Source: Imbricaverruca yamaguchii (taxonomy: Eukaryota; Arthropoda; Thecostraca; Neoverrucidae). From it: 64,000 nt of DNA. The position numbers and the translations under genes are program-made. The stretch spans positions 372,001 to 436,000 of the forward strand of contig JAOTOL010001397.1 in assembly GCA_034440575.1 (NCBI GenBank). The letters run 5' to 3'. A model generated the notes under the pieces. It saw nothing but the letters and a program-made list of their open reading frames with translations, ran no database searches and had not been told where the DNA came from. Shown here one piece after another: positions 11,066 through 23,730 of this stretch (position 1 is its first letter; the number at the start of each line of letters is the position of its first letter).

Positions 11066-13109
11066 ACTGGAGCGGTGGGTGGATTCGATCCATCCCCATC
11101 TCCCCGGAAGCCTCCAACGCCAGGAAGGGGACGTTCTCAGGACAGCCGCGCATGCAACGGGAAATTATTTCGTGTCCTATGTCCATGGCACGAGGTTGAC
11201 TATCCTCTGCAAGGTTAAATGACGTCAGATTTGCCACAACATCGGCCGTTTTCGACCGCCTCTCGGCCGGACCACTGGCCGCACGCAGTTTAATCTGAAC
11301 TGGATGCAGACAAATTTGCAGAGATATGGGGAAATTTCAGAGTATTGTGTAGTAATCTTCACTCACCTAACATTACAGATTGTATTCCCAAAGCAAGGTA
11401 GCACACTATATTGCTGTTGCCTTGCTGAATTAACATCCGACACTTTCCCCACGGGAGCGGTGGCCGAGCGAGGGCGTCGTCGGGAGACCAGAAAGTGAAG
11501 TAATGTCCACGTGAGCATGGGACGAAATATAAATCGCAGATATCGCATATATCACTTTATATCTAAGTTGACACGCATTGATTCCTGTTCTCTGTCTGTT
11601 TTAATCGACTTCCATTCCCTATTTGGCCCCTGGGAGCACATTACAGATTAGATCGTATCTCGAACGGCAGCAAAATACACGACAAAATACTATGTTATAC
11701 TATGTACTGGAAAATACTATGCTGTGCTATAAAATACTATGATTTTAAGAGAGACAAACACCGCGTTATGATTGAGTATACTGAGAACCAGCTTGATGAT
11801 TAATTTCGTACGCCATGGTCCAGAAATGAAGCGCCGAGGGTTATTGGAGTCCCGTCGACTGCTGGCTGGCCAAAGCGGCGGCCGACCACTTGTGACGGCG
11901 GCAGCGGTCACCCGATATAAAAAGGCAGATGAATTATCACATACCGAATGATTTTCACAGTTGTTTTTTCCCAATGAGCTGCGCTATTGTATCGCAGAAG
12001 AGCTCACAATGAATCATGGTGGCGCACCACTTCGCTTAAGATAGTCTTAAACAGGCGGGCCGAGCGAATTTCGTCCATTCATCCAGTGCGAGGGCTAAGG
12101 ACAGGGATCATAGCTAAGTTGCCAATGCTTAAGATCCCATAACTTCACCTCAGCACACCTTGCCATATTCGGCACTCCGCTACAAAAGTATGCGTGCCGA
12201 GCCCTGTGTACTGCAAGGTTCACGCTAGTCTACTTGAGGAACACCAGGGTGTCGCAGTTCCCCACTCGATGGCCAACATTTCCTGGGTACAAATTATGGT
12301 GTGTGTGGTCGAGTGTTAAATAGTATGACCTGCCTTGGACAGTAGCAATGTCGAAACCCAGATCAACGTGCCTTCAGAACCACCTATCGGTAAACACACC
12401 GCTAATGCTCCTATGGGCATTGCTTAACGATGCAATTCCTGAGAAGCAATCCTCTCACTGTTTCCACTGGCTGAGGAATATTTTATGACGTCTGTGTTGA
12501 GAGGGTAGGGTTTAATTTCTGGTAAAAATGGGGAGATACGAGATCATGCACGTAGGAATCGGGTACAGAGCCCCGGGGCCCCCACCGCCCCAAGAACTCC
12601 CAACTTGGAATCTTGAAATGAGTCACGAGTCACAAGAACTTGGAACATTGACCCCCAGGCGTTGCACGGAAAGAATCGACTTCAGCATGGCTAATGCGCC
12701 CAACTTTAAGGCAGGTTCTACCCCTCTGTATGAAATAGACAACTTGTAGGGTTAAAACGGTGGTAAATAATATACCTACTTGTCAAAATTAGTTGAAATT
12801 AGTTGAAGCTTCGCACTTGAACACATGAAGCTGTAACGTATCCTCAAATTATGCTTGTATACCATAAGCCACACATGTGCTAGGTCCTATCCTTAAGCAT
12901 TTGGTTGTATTGTAACCGGGAGGCATGGTTTCATGTTAAATCTAGGAAATATGACGATCCAGGCCTACATTCACAAACGTATTACTTTGGCCCGGCGAAA
13001 CCGGGCTCTGAGCGCGAGGGAGGAGGACAAATATATGATGGTCCCACCTGCCAGGCTCAAAGGGGCTCATGATCCGGCTGCCCCTGGACCAGCCAGTGAG
13101 TGCACACCA
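11066..13109. other. No recognised feature
   Basis: No supportable gene, RNA or transposon motif. The longest frames are under 90 codons without domain signals. Confidence 0.5.
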
Positions 13110-13592
13110 GTGGATTGATCGGCGCGTTTCCCAGCGATGGGTTGTTCGGATGGCTTACCAGCAACGGATTTATCGACGGGTTTACCAGCAAATAAATTTT
13201 CGACGTGTTTACCAGCAACGGATTGATCAGCGCGTTTACCAGCAATCCATTTATCGGCGGGTTTACCAGCAATGGATTTATCGGCGGGTTTACAAGCAAT
13301 GCATTTATCGACGGGTTTACCAGCAATGCATTTATCGGCGGGTTTACCAGCAATGGATTTATCGGCGAGTTTACCAGCAATATATTCTTTTCGGCGGGTT
13401 CACCAACAATTTATTCATCGGCGGGTTTACTAGCAATGGGTTGATCGGCGGGTTTACCAGCAATGGATTTTTCGGCCGGTTTGCCAGCAATTGATTGATC
13501 GACGGGATTACCAGCGATGGGTTAATCGGCGGGTTTACCAGCAATTGATTGATCGGCATATTTACCAACCATGGATTGATCGACGGGTTTAT
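13110..13592 (+). repeat. 27-bp minisatellite, about 18 copies
   Basis: The unit is built on GTTTACCAGCAATGGATTTA followed by TCGGCGG and is repeated head to tail. Substitutions are concentrated in the ATGGATTTA part. The period is divisible by 3, so frames on both strands are open for 70-140 codons (LLVNPPINP on the minus strand). No exon signals flank it. Confidence 0.96.
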
Positions 13593-14304
13593 TAGCACAC
13601 ATAACTATGCATATGCGATCGACAGGCGTGCTGTTGAATATACTGAGACGCTTTAATTCCTCCTTCGGCAGCAAACACGACTTGTAATATGGATTTGATT
13701 TGCTACCTTTTGGTATGAATTCCTACGGCTAAGAATATTGCACCTGTGGCAAAATTTCACAAACTTCATGCGTAAATACACTTACACAAAGATTAATATC
13801 GGCTAGACTGCATCTAGAAATCCAGGCTGGGATGGCAAAGAAAAATGATTTAATGAATGCAAATTTCCAAGCGTCCTTTGAATTTCCGAAAATTCCCCGA
13901 ATATCGGTATGTCGCGTCTGCGTGATCACGTTAAATCAATAGTCAATTTATACGTAAAATATACCTATGCTTCGAGCTAACTGGAGAAATCAATTCAATT
14001 GAGAAAATGTGGAACACAATTGTTATGAGAAGTAGAAGGAATTTGAATGATTCTGATATGGAAGCTCACATCACAACAAGAATCAAATCAAAACAAATAG
14101 ACAGACAATCAAATCAATACCATCGCGATAGTTCCCTACATATGCCAGCACACTTAACTTTCTGTTGAAGGTTTGATTAATTCTGGTAGCGTACAGTCAA
14201 ATACGGTGTGACACAGAGCGAGTGCAACCCGAGAAAACCCACACGCTTGTCTGCACGTCCAATCCAGTGGTCGAAGCCAGCAGGTGGGCTCTGCTACTAA
14301 TTTG
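13593..14304. other. No recognised feature
   Basis: Unique-looking AT-rich sequence between two minisatellites, with no credible ORF. Confidence 0.5.
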
Positions 14305-15515
14305 CGTCTAACCTGTATGCGGGCCTCGTTCAGCTTTATCTAACCGGTATCCGGGCCTCGTTCAGCTTTATCTAACCTGTATGCGGGCCTCGTTCAGCTT
14401 TATCTAACCTGTGTGCGGGCCTCGTTCAGTTTTATCTAACCTGCGTGCGGCTTCGTTCAGCTTTATCTAGCCTGTATGCGGACCAAGTTCAGCTTTATCT
14501 AACCTGTATGCGGGCCTCGTTCAGCTTTATCTAACCTGTGTGCGGACCTCGTTCAGTTTTATCTAACCTGTGTGGGGCTTCGTTCGCTTTATCTAGCCTG
14601 TATGCGGACCAAGTTCAGCTTTATCTAACCTGTATGCGGGCCTCGTTCAGTTTATCTAACCTGTGTGCGGGCCTCGTTCAGTTTTATCTAACCTGTGTGG
14701 GGCTTCGTTCAGCTTTATCTAGCCTGTATGCGGGCCTCGTTCAGCTTTATCTAACCTGTGTGCGGGCCTCGTTCAGTTTTATCTAACCTGCGTGCGGCTT
14801 CGTTCAGCTTTATCTAGCCTGTATGCGGACCACGTTCAGCTTTATCTAACCTGTATGCGGGCCTCGTTCAGCTTTATCTAGCCTGTATGCGGACCATGTT
14901 CAGCTTTATCTAACCTGTATGCGGGCCTCGTTCAGCTTTATCTAACCTGTATGCGGACCATGTTCAACTTTATCTAACCTGTATGCGGGCCTCGTTCAGC
15001 TTTATCTAGCCTGTATGCGGACCATGTTCAACTTTATCTAACCTGTATGCGGGCCTCGTTCAGCTTTATCTAGCCTGTATGCGGACCACGTTCAGCTTTA
15101 TCTAACCTGTATGCGGGCCTCGTTCAGCTTTATCTAACCTGTATGCGGACCAAGTTCAGCTTTATCTAGCCTGTATGCGGGCCAAGTTCAGCTTTATCTA
15201 ACCTGTATGCGGGCCTCGTTCAGCTTTATCTAGCCTGTATGCGGACCACGTTCAGCTTTATCTAGCCTGTATGCGGACCACGTTCAGCTTTATCTAGCCT
15301 GTATGCGGACCAAGTTCAGCTTTATCTAACCTGTATGCGGGCCTCGTTCAGCTTTATCTAGCCTGTATGCGGGCCAAGTTCAGCTTTATCTAACCTGTAT
15401 GCGGGCCAAGTTCAGCTTTATCTAACCTGTATGCGGACCACGTTCAGCTTTATCTAGCCTGTATGCGGGACCAAGTTCAGCTTTATCTAACCTGTATGCG
15501 GGCCTCGTTCAGCTT
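14305..15515 (+). repeat. 32-bp minisatellite, about 38 copies, with two alternating variants
   Basis: The unit is CAGCTTTATCTAACCTGTAT plus GCGGGCCTCGTT (32 bp). A second variant carries GCGGACCACGTT or GCGGACCAAGTT and TCTAGCC. In the right half the variants often alternate, indicating a 64-bp or longer higher-order unit. Single-base deletions are rare. It is non-coding because the period is not a multiple of three. Confidence 0.97.
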
Positions 15516-15571
15516 GGTGGTGCGCGCCAACTCCTCCCGGCAGTAGATATCCGGATAGTGCGACTTGGCGA

Positions 15572-16236
15572 ATGCCGTCTCCAGCTGCTGCAGTTGCTCC
15601 TGCCGGTGTCAGAAGAACACTTCAGTCACAGACCTCCGACAAACACAAGGGCATGACTCAGTCTCCAGCTGCTGGAACTGCTCCTGCCGGTGTCAGAGGA
15701 ACACTTCAGCCACAGAACTCTGACAAAGACAAGGGCATTCCTCAGTCTCCAGCTGCTGGAGTTGCTCCTGCCGGTGTCAGAGGAACAGTTCAGCCACAGA
15801 CCTCCGACGAAGACAAGGGCATGCCTCAGTCTCCAGCTGCTGGAGCTGCTCCTGCCGGTGCCAGAGGAACACTTCAGTCACAGACCTCTGAGAAAGACAA
15901 GGGCATGCCCCAGTACCGGCTCTCTGGGAATGTCAGAGGCACACATTGGTTCTGGATCGTTGGGTATGTCAAAAGCGTACCTCAGTCTCGGATCTCTGGA
16001 TATGTGGGAGGCACACATTGGCCCTGAACCCCTGGGGATGTCGGAGGCACACCGCAGTCCCGGATCTTTGGATTTGTCAAACTCACTTCATTATCAGATG
16101 CCTAAGTACCTCAGAGGCCTGCCCCAGTCCCGAATATCTAGACACGACGGAAATTCCTCAGTCACGGGTTTCCAGGTTTGTCAAGGGCACACCTCAGTCC
16201 CGGACCTCTCGGTATGTCAGAGGCACACCGACTGAT
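15572..16236 (+). repeat. 84-bp tandem repeat grading into a degenerate 36-bp repeat
   Basis: Four 84-bp units start near 15579, 15663, 15747 and 15831, each with CTCCAGCTGCTG, CTCCTGCCGGTG and a 36-bp module ending AAGGGCAT. To the right (15916-16236) a degenerate module of about 36 bp recurs, built on CAGTCCCGGATCTCTGG and TGTCAGAGGCACAC. One plus frame is open from 15572 to 16027 (152 codons; 28-residue units such as SPAAGVAPAGVRGT) and might be a low-complexity exon. No start context, splice signal or homology supports that, so I call it a repeat. Confidence 0.85.
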
Positions 16237-16435
16237 CTCTGTTGGCTGTGGGAGTCGGAAATAGAGCATGGAATTCTCGTACATCTAATATAAGCGGGGA
16301 TTTCCGTCTGTGGTCTACCGGAGAAGAAACTGCAATAGATTGTTTGACACGAGCTACCCGATACTATCCAGACAGCTATATTCAGGACCCTGCACCATCG
16401 TACTTTTTTCAAAATCCATTCGATTTATTTGTTAT

Positions 16436-17990
16436 TTGGGTTTAGGGGCGCATCAACTGCTTCTGGTTATGTAGGGTCCATGGCTCCTTTTTCACATTTT
16501 ACTTGGCGACATGGATCTGCTTTTGAAAGGGATAGAATACGTCGAATTGAGCAGTCGATATATCGACATATATGACCTGACTTCCCGCCAAGAGGAGGGA
16601 AATTGGCCGCCGAGCCACAGTAAGTTGAAAGAGGTAACAAGTGAGGCAGGAGCGCAGGGCGGAAGGTGCTTCGGTGTGACATTGCGGATACCGCCCAGCC
16701 TCTCTGATGTAGTCTTGAGTGATTTGATTACGTAAGTTAGTTATGCCATGGTAAAAGGACGATTGTATGAATGGTGCACTGATGCGGTAAAAATTAACTT
16801 GAGTCGATTCCCATACAGCCTTCTGGTGTAAACATTCGGGATTAGCGACGCTTCCTCGACTTCTTTGCAATAGAGCATGGCCAATCACATAGGCAACTAC
16901 TGTATGGTGGTTGGAGTCCTGGTTCGCTATTCGCAGCACAGGGAGAGGAACTGAACAATGCGCACTGGAAATTCTTTTCACTCCAGACCATGCCCGTGAC
17001 GAGAAGCTAGACCGATTCAAGATATTGAGATAGGCTCCCCATGATATACATTTGGCTTCCGAGATGGTCCGACAGACCATCACTTTCGCTTTACGAAACG
17101 AAATTAGATTCGTCGTGGATTTCGATTACATGTTTTGAACTCGCGGCGTCGTGCCCGAATGGCATCTCGACACTCTATGGTCCGCCACGGAACAGAGGTT
17201 CAACGAGGGGATCCGGATGTTGTCGGGCTGCGCCCTGATGTTGCCTCTAAGAGCAGCGATGAAAACTTTCTATTGAGTGTGGCTCTTGTCCAATTGTAGT
17301 GGAGAATGCGTCCTTGAGTTGAGTTTCAAATGTGGCCCAGTTGGCCTTGTATAGATTATACAACTGGTGTCTGGTACCAAGTGTTGTTTCTCCTCGATAT
17401 GTCAGTCATATGGGGAAATGGTCCTATGGGGTCGTCAGATACCGACCAATCTAAATGTTGTGCCGGCTGTGGACTGCACAAACTCAAGTCCAGCGCCGAG
17501 GTATGACCGGATGGCATCGTAAAGTGGGCGCGTGTGCCAGTATCTAAAACGCTTAAGGATAATACCGTGATAAAAGACTGTAAAACGTGACCTCTTGTGT
17601 TCACATCATCACAGCCCCACAGAGTGGGCTGGGAGTTAAAAATCCTATAAGACTAAATACAGGTGGGGGCAGATCTGAAATTTACCCAACTAGCTCATCA
17701 CAGGTCAAAACAGTCCCAGGACGCAAGTAGACGGAACGAACTGCGATCTAGATCCGAGCTGATCCGATCCGAGCTGCCACTGCTTGGAGACCGGTGCTTA
17801 TGGTCCTACCGCTTCTCCTACATTATGGTTGATCGCTACCATAACTCTGCCGGGCGCAAGTGTCGGTCACTACATCCTTTCAGAAAATCGAGCACCCATG
17901 AAGGCCTGTATTTCCTGGCTATTGTTTCCAAAACTTATGCAGTTCCATTTGAAAAAAATATGGCATAGGAGCTCGTTAAAATCAATAAAC
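16436..17990 (-). pseudogene. LINE-A remnant, copy 1 (endonuclease, linker, start of RT, 3' tail)
   Basis: Read on the minus strand in shifting frames, the order is that of a LINE ORF2. The endonuclease N-terminus WNCISFGNNSQEIQAFM lies at about 17897-17950. The endonuclease C-terminal region ALDLSLCSPQPAQHLDWSV lies at about 17446-17505. The linker has AIRARRREF near 17140 and ISEAKCISWGAYLNILN near 17010-17065. The start of the RT, GGQFPSSWREV, is near 16580-16620. The RT core is missing, and the remnant ends in a 3' tail with GTTGATGCGCCCCTAAACCC then AAATAACAAATAAA (16436-16465). Many stops and frameshifts make it inactive. It resembles I/Jockey-like LINEs; EEP endonucleases nick target DNA for target-primed reverse transcription. 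Family placement is from memory of consensus motifs. Confidence 0.75.
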
Positions 17991-18200
17991 AGATATTCGG
18001 TGAGATCGTCGCCTTGGAACGGTGTATCCCTTAATGTAGTGATGAACTAAAGTTTACTAAAATGAAGAGACTAGGAGTGGCTATGATAAAGCAAAACGCT
18101 CAATTTAAAGCTCTGGTTTCGTCATCCGTCCGAGAGAAGGGGACGCTGTTAACCCCGATAATGTATCTCTATTCTATTCAAGGGACTGGGTCCTGAGCAG

Positions 18201-20189
18201 CAGGGGCGGTCCGCCCACTAAGGCACTTAAGGCATTGTCTCACCTCAGTAGAGCTGAAAGATCTTGCTGATGTTATTTTCGTACATAGCGATGCTCTTAT
18301 CCATTGGAAAATCACAAAATTAAAAAGTTGACATGAAACGTTCATTGGTGATTCGTAATTATCGTGAAAATTTAAGTTAAGATTTACATATTCAATTAAG
18401 AACAGCTCTATCATTAATCTGAAATACGCATGAGTGAGGCCAGCCTTAATCCAAATGTCGCCATATTATGCGCTTTCGTTTCATACGAAGCGTAGGGTAT
18501 AAAAAGGAAAAAGAAAAAAGCAGCCGTCGCAAGATAAACTAAAACGTTTCTTCGGGGTGCATTGCACTGTCAGGGGAAGTTGTTTGCAAGTTGACTTTCG
18601 GGCTACATCGGAACATGCTTCACACAAAAAGTTCCAATCGCTTAATGAAATTAAGGAAATGTGCGACACTGTGGGGATGGTACAAGTTTCCTACCTGCAT
18701 AGATGGATAGGAGACGTGAGAAATTCTGCTCAACTAAAAACCTTCAGGAACGGTGGGCTAAGACTTGGCTTTGGTGTGGTCCTTCTTAGCTATCCCCCCT
18801 CTAACAGCCTACTTTGCAGCAGAGTTGATCTATGGTACACAATGTATGCAAAACTAGAAACATTTGATGCCAAATACAACTTGTGCAAAATATTAAAACA
18901 AATCGGAGAATTAGTTTTGCTTGTCACCGTTAAGCAACTCAAAACCAGCCCTGGATTCTCCAATGCATCCAATTTGTACTGGTATGTTGAACTGTTCTCA
19001 ATTGAAAATCAGGCTTAGTCTGACCAAATGCTTGGTCTGATCTTTGAGTTTATAATATTATTCATGTTCCTCATAGTTGGTAACCAAGTGCCCATGCCTG
19101 GAGTTGGTATGGGGTCTGGACCCTCTGGTTTGGTGTCTTGCTAATGTTAGTTTGTCGTTTTCCATATGCTCTGTAAAATTATGCCTTGAAAATATGAACT
19201 TGGATCCCGTGACTTTGTGAGAGATCTCTTGCCCTGCAAGTACCAAGGAAGTTTGGTAGGGAGAGTGGAAGGAGATGTTGGCAATCTCTAAATGTGACCA
19301 GCTATGACTAAATTGAATAATTGGTTGACACATGTGGAAGTTTTGTTGGTGTTTTTTCTCCGATTGCAATGCTCCATGATATTTTTATGGACTCTGAAAC
19401 CCTGAACAAACGTAAATTTGTATTTCATTATAAACTTGGATCCTTAGTGTATGAACCAATGAATTTCCAGGTGTAGCAGATGGATATATTTTTTCTGGCC
19501 AAAAAATTTATTTGTTTATTCTTACATTCCTCTCTCCGATGTGCTGTGCTGTGGAATGGGCAAATCTAGCCATACCCATTTTACGCATGATGATTCATGC
19601 AAGACATCTAATTATTGTGCTTTAAGCTATCCACAGGACATGTCTTACACATGTCCTGTTACCTCCAGAAAGCAAACAAAGGGGTCATCTGGAAGGTTTG
19701 AATTTTTCCATTAAAAAGTGATCCGTTGGATTGGGATTTTGTGTTGTCCATTTTGAAAAAAAAAAACAAGTTTCCAATTTTTTTGGGGAAATTATGTTCT
19801 TTTTCCATTAATATTAGGCTATACTAGGAAATTGGCATATTCCATTTTATTTTACACCTTATTTTTACGCCATGCAATCTAACTCAAAGCTACTTTCTTT
19901 GTGTTATTTTGCTTGCCAGCTGAAAAGTAAGCATTTGGAGAGGAAATTAGTGGTCACACCAGCTTCATCACTTTTATAAAGAGCATATTGGTAAAAATCT
20001 AACAGTCCAAAAAATGCCTTAAAGCACAATTGCGTGGATATTTTTGTGTGAAAAGCATAGGTACGAAACAAGTTCCGAATTTTGGGAACCGAATAATAGA
20101 GTGGTCGAAATCCGACGATTTTTTGTGTGCGTGGGGGGGGGTGTAGTGGTGACTGCCTCACCCGATTTCGATGCCTCGGACCGCCCCTG
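18201..20189. mobile_element. hAT-like non-autonomous DNA transposon, 1989 bp
   Basis: The element starts CAGGGGCGGTCCG (18201-18213) and ends with its exact reverse complement CGGACCGCCCCTG (20177-20189). The flanking 8-mers are CTGAGCAG (18193-18200) and CTGAGCGG (20190-20197), a 7/8 match as expected for the 8-bp target duplication of hAT elements. CAGGGGCGG is a common type of hAT terminus. No transposase is recognisable inside: the longest frame (18557-19018, plus) has no DDE or dimerisation motif. The element is therefore non-autonomous or internally deleted. Subterminal GGCA and TCACC words occur at both ends. Confidence 0.75.
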
Positions 20190-20503
20190 CTGAGCGGGAA
20201 TGCGGTGACTTGTCCCCCGGTGGAGAGCCAGACAGTGGAGGGCTTCTTTTCTGGGATCGCGGCCGGGGCCGAGGCGGAGAAGAGTCCATCTCGTTGGCTG
20301 ACGGAGCCGGTCCTTCCATTCGCCGTTGTGGCAATTGGGTGACCAGCCTTGCCAGCTCTTTGGTGGCCCTTCGCCCATGCCTTCTCCAACTGAGCGAGCC
20401 CGCCTTTCAGCTCCATCATAATGAAGGTAAGCAACGGAGATTTCGATTGGTCAGTAGGAGGTGCGAACGTAGAGGTGGAGGGTGGGGGCGAGGCTTGGTT
20501 CAT
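20190..20503 (-). pseudogene. Open frame interrupted by the hAT-like element, unidentified
   Basis: A GC-rich minus-strand frame runs from 20503 into the hAT terminus at 20189. It contains MMELKGGLAQLEKAWAKGHQ near 20360-20420 and a serine/proline-rich C-terminal part (PEKKPSTVWLSTGGQ). If the hAT insertion is mentally removed, the frame would reach a stop within about ten codons, near 18180. It lies 5' of the LINE-A ORF2 remnant on the same strand, so an ORF1 relic is possible, but no zinc knuckle is visible. The product is unknown. Confidence 0.3.
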
Positions 20504-20574
20504 GTAATGGGAATAGCATTCAGGAAGGGTAGATGTGGATGTGAGGGATTTTAATGCATTTGTTGGATTTGCTC

Positions 20575-20825
20575 ATGCGTACTTTTGCACTTAGGTGCAT
20601 TTGCCCTTACGTACTTCTGCGCTAATGTGCATTTGCGCATACGCACATTTGCCATACGTACATTTGCGTTCACGCACATTAGCCACACATACATCTGTGT
20701 TGACGTGCAATTGCCATACTCACATCTGCGCTTACGTACATTTGGTTATGTATATCTGCCATAAGTACATTTGCTTTATGTACATTTTGTTTTATGTGTA
20801 TTTGCTTTATGTGCACATATGTTCA
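20575..20825 (+). repeat. Degenerate 17-18-bp tandem repeat
   Basis: Words such as GCGCTTACGTACATTTG recur about every 17-18 bp with heavy substitution (TTGCCATACGTACATTTGCG, TTGCTTTATGTACATTT). About 14 diverged copies can be traced. Non-coding. Confidence 0.75.
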
Positions 20826-21890
20826 GTTACCACTGTCCCCGTTTCTTCGCACACCATACACAAACTTAGATGACTTAAGCGCCTTAGCTGCCTGCTCTGT
20901 CCAGCGAACTCCACCTCCAGTGCACCATATTTCAGTTTGTCACATCTTAAAATGTCTCCAAATCGGTCACGACCGTCTCTCCTCTGAAGCGGGGCAGGGA
21001 CGTGAGACTCCTGTTCCTTCCTCGCAACACGAGCACACGAGGCACAAGAGTACCTTCCGTGTGGGAATCGTTGCAATGTCGGCGAAAATATGGGTTTGTG
21101 GTGAATGTGATGAATGAACAAATGTGATGAGTTTGTTTTTTACTCCTCGTGGCGTCCCAGCACTTCGGGGCCCAACTGAGGGAACGCCTGGGCCCCGCGG
21201 ATAGGAGGACGCCAGGCGCCCGAGGAGCTATACGAGGCAAACGATGCCATCACCCGACCGGCAGAAAGAGAGACTCACCACCTTGACCGGAATCCAGCGT
21301 CGCCCACCCCTTAACCCCTGCCGGCCAGGCCAGCAGGCAATTGGCCGTGGCCCAGACATTCGGCCTGAGGTTGCAAGACGCTGGGCCCGTGTAGGGCCCG
21401 CCCGCCCCTCCGGGATATCGGGACCAAAGAGCCGTGCTGATTCCCTGTCATAACTAGCACCGTGCGACAGGTGCCTCGGCCCCCAGGACTCCGTCAACCC
21501 TCGACCCCGGGGGACGGGCCGAGGGGGCGCAACTACCCCGATGAAACTGAGCGGACGGGTTGACCAGGGGAAGCTGGCCCACCTGCTCGTGACAGGGGAG
21601 GGGTTGCTGTTGCAGGGATGGAAGGAAGACATAAGCAGGGACGTTGACAGTGAATGGACAATGGGATGTGGAGGGGAAGGATGCACCGCTAGGGTCGGGG
21701 TGCTCGCCAAATCTGTCACAACTACACGCTTCATCAGCCACAACTGGCGCCCTGGTGGGCTTCCGAATCAACTCCTCTTCTATTGTTTCGGCACAGGCCA
21801 AGCCATACCATTTGTGGGAACGTCCAAAAGGAGTAACCTGAAGGGCTTGCCAGAATTACTTTCGACCTTATGCTCATCATAACTGACAAA
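20826..21890. other. GC-rich unidentified region with open frames on both strands
   Basis: 21150-21680 is GC- and CpG-rich, and a 171-codon minus frame (21228-21743) plus several overlapping frames are open. The composition explains the openness. I see no conserved domain, splice pattern or LINE motif. It may be a 5' region of a mobile element or a CpG island. Confidence 0.3.
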
Positions 21891-22569
21891 GATAAATTAG
21901 GTCATTTCGACGGCGTGTCTGCTTATGTTACGTGTCTGCTTTAACAGTTACGCTTGCTACCTGCTACCTGCTTGCTCCGACACTGGGTGACTGCGTGACT
22001 GGTGTCAGCACAATAGCGGGCGGACGCGCCGAATAGCTCCATGCGGTATAAACCAAGCGGGGAAGCTATGTGTAAGACTGCATGGACCGTGACACGACGT
22101 GACACTAAATATAGGTAAAAATAAACGACATCGTGCATTAATGCCTTGAAATACGTGCGCCATATTCAGCAGATGAGCCCAATTTCGGCGAAATTGCAGC
22201 CAAGTTCAGCAACAGCGAATTGCTATTTCTTCAGCCACATATTCGAGGGTTAAGGGCACTATTGCCGCAATCGTGTTCCACTGTCAAATATAGAGGAAGC
22301 ATCCCAAATTTAAATACACTGTGGACTTCCGTTGTGTTTTGCTTATTCCGGAACTTCCTGCACGTTCGCGAGAGCTGGATGCAATAGGTTACATGGGCTT
22401 ACTGTCTGCCAAAGGAGCGCAGTTGCGGTCAGTCGCATGCTCCCTGTCGCGGTACGTTGCCTGGTTCTGTGTGCAGCAGACGAACCCCATACACCGTTCC
22501 CCTCGCCCCGCACGTCCAGTGTCTGTAATGACGCCTATCATTAGTATATATGGTACATGATAAAAAGGG
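21891..22569. other. No recognised feature
   Basis: Mixed composition with no coding, RNA or repeat signal that I can support. Confidence 0.45.
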
Positions 22570-23376
22570 TTCATTCAGGGACTTGACCCGACCCAACCGT
22601 CCGATTTCTGAAACCCTGACGCCATTGTTATGCTACAATGCCAACAGACCCTGTATATATATTTGCTTGTTTTACTGCAGGCGCCGCTTGGCTCGAATAA
22701 CCAAAGAACACCCCGAAAATCTCTGCCGAAGGTCAAAGACGCGGTGAAATGTTCGTCCGCCGAAAATTATTCAAGCTCAAAGGTATTAGTGTTATAATTA
22801 TGCTGATGTTCAATCTTGTACCATTGCCGTATGCCGAAATACAGAATCTGACCTACGAGAGAACCAAGATGATGACCATGATGATAGCAAGATGATGGCA
22901 TGATGCCAGGTGAAGATGGTGCCGGAGGTGAAACAGCCCGATGAAAGTTCCCACGCAGCGGCGACTGAGGAGACCAACATGGGTGTCTCATGATAGGGTC
23001 TCGTCAAATGTGACGCCGATGTTCTTCACCTCGTCACAGGCTTCGAGAGTGGCTTCTCGGGAGGCTACTCGAATGTTTGGTATGTTGGGCAGATTTTGAC
23101 GGTCTCCTGAAGCGACCAGCTGAATTTTGTTCGCGTTGAGCTTGAGCATTTGTACGGAACCATTTGCTGAGCGAGGAAAGGAAAGTCTCCATAAGCGAGA
23201 TCAATGATTGGAGCTCACCCTTGTTACCTGAAACGAGGTTCTAAGCGTCCTCTGCATATTTGACTACATCGGCCCCGGAGCTAAACAACGCAAGGTGTTC
23301 GGAGTTCGCAAAAGCCATGAACAGTAGTAGTCCCAGGGCTGACCCCTGGAACACACCACCATACGGCTAGCTAGCG
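22570..23376 (-). pseudogene. LINE-B reverse transcriptase remnant, copy 2
   Basis: On the minus strand the palm and thumb of the same RT family as at 8590-9888 can be read. VFQGSALGPLL is near 23330-23370, VVKYAEDA (catalytic YADD altered to YAED) near 23255-23285, EVKNIGVTFDET near 22995-23030, LLSRRCVGTFIGL near 22930-22970 and VRFCISAYGNGT near 22815-22850. A degraded C-terminal stretch runs toward 22570. Frameshifts and stops are frequent, the N-terminal half is absent, and the right end abuts the 30-bp minisatellite. A LINE fragment that cannot encode active enzyme. Confidence 0.8.
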
Positions 23377-23390
23377 GTGGTGACACCTCT

Positions 23391-23730
23391 ATGTCAGAGC
23401 CGCACTCTGGGTGAATCTGACTGGAGTGGATGGCACTAGTATGGCTCTGACTGGAGTTGGTGGTACTAGTACGGCTCTGACTGGGTGAGTGGTACTAGTA
23501 TGGCTCTGACTGTGGTGGGGAGTACTAGTACGGCTCTGACTAGAGTTGGTGGTACTAGTACGACTCTGACTGGAGTTGATGCTACTAGTACGGCTCTGAC
23601 TGTGGTGGGGAGTACTGGTATGGCTCTGTCTGGAGTTGGTGGTACTAGTACGGCTCTGACTGGAGTTGATGCTACTGGTACGGCTCTGACTGGAGTTGGT
23701 GGCGCTAGCACGGCTCTGGCTGAAGAGCCT
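23391..23730 (+). repeat. 30-bp minisatellite, about 11 copies
   Basis: The unit is GGCTCTGACTGGAGTTGGTG plus GTACTAGTAC, with alternates TGTGGTGGGG and GTTGATGCTACT. The multiple-of-three period leaves frames of 80-130 codons open on both strands (TALTGVGGTS). It starts directly beside the LINE-B remnant. Confidence 0.95.

Noticed and set aside
20826..21120. C2H2 zinc-finger part of a LINE ORF on the minus strand (CRHCND-like sequence)
   Set aside because: The cysteine/histidine spacing is incomplete in the actual frame and no neighbouring LINE domain could be read.
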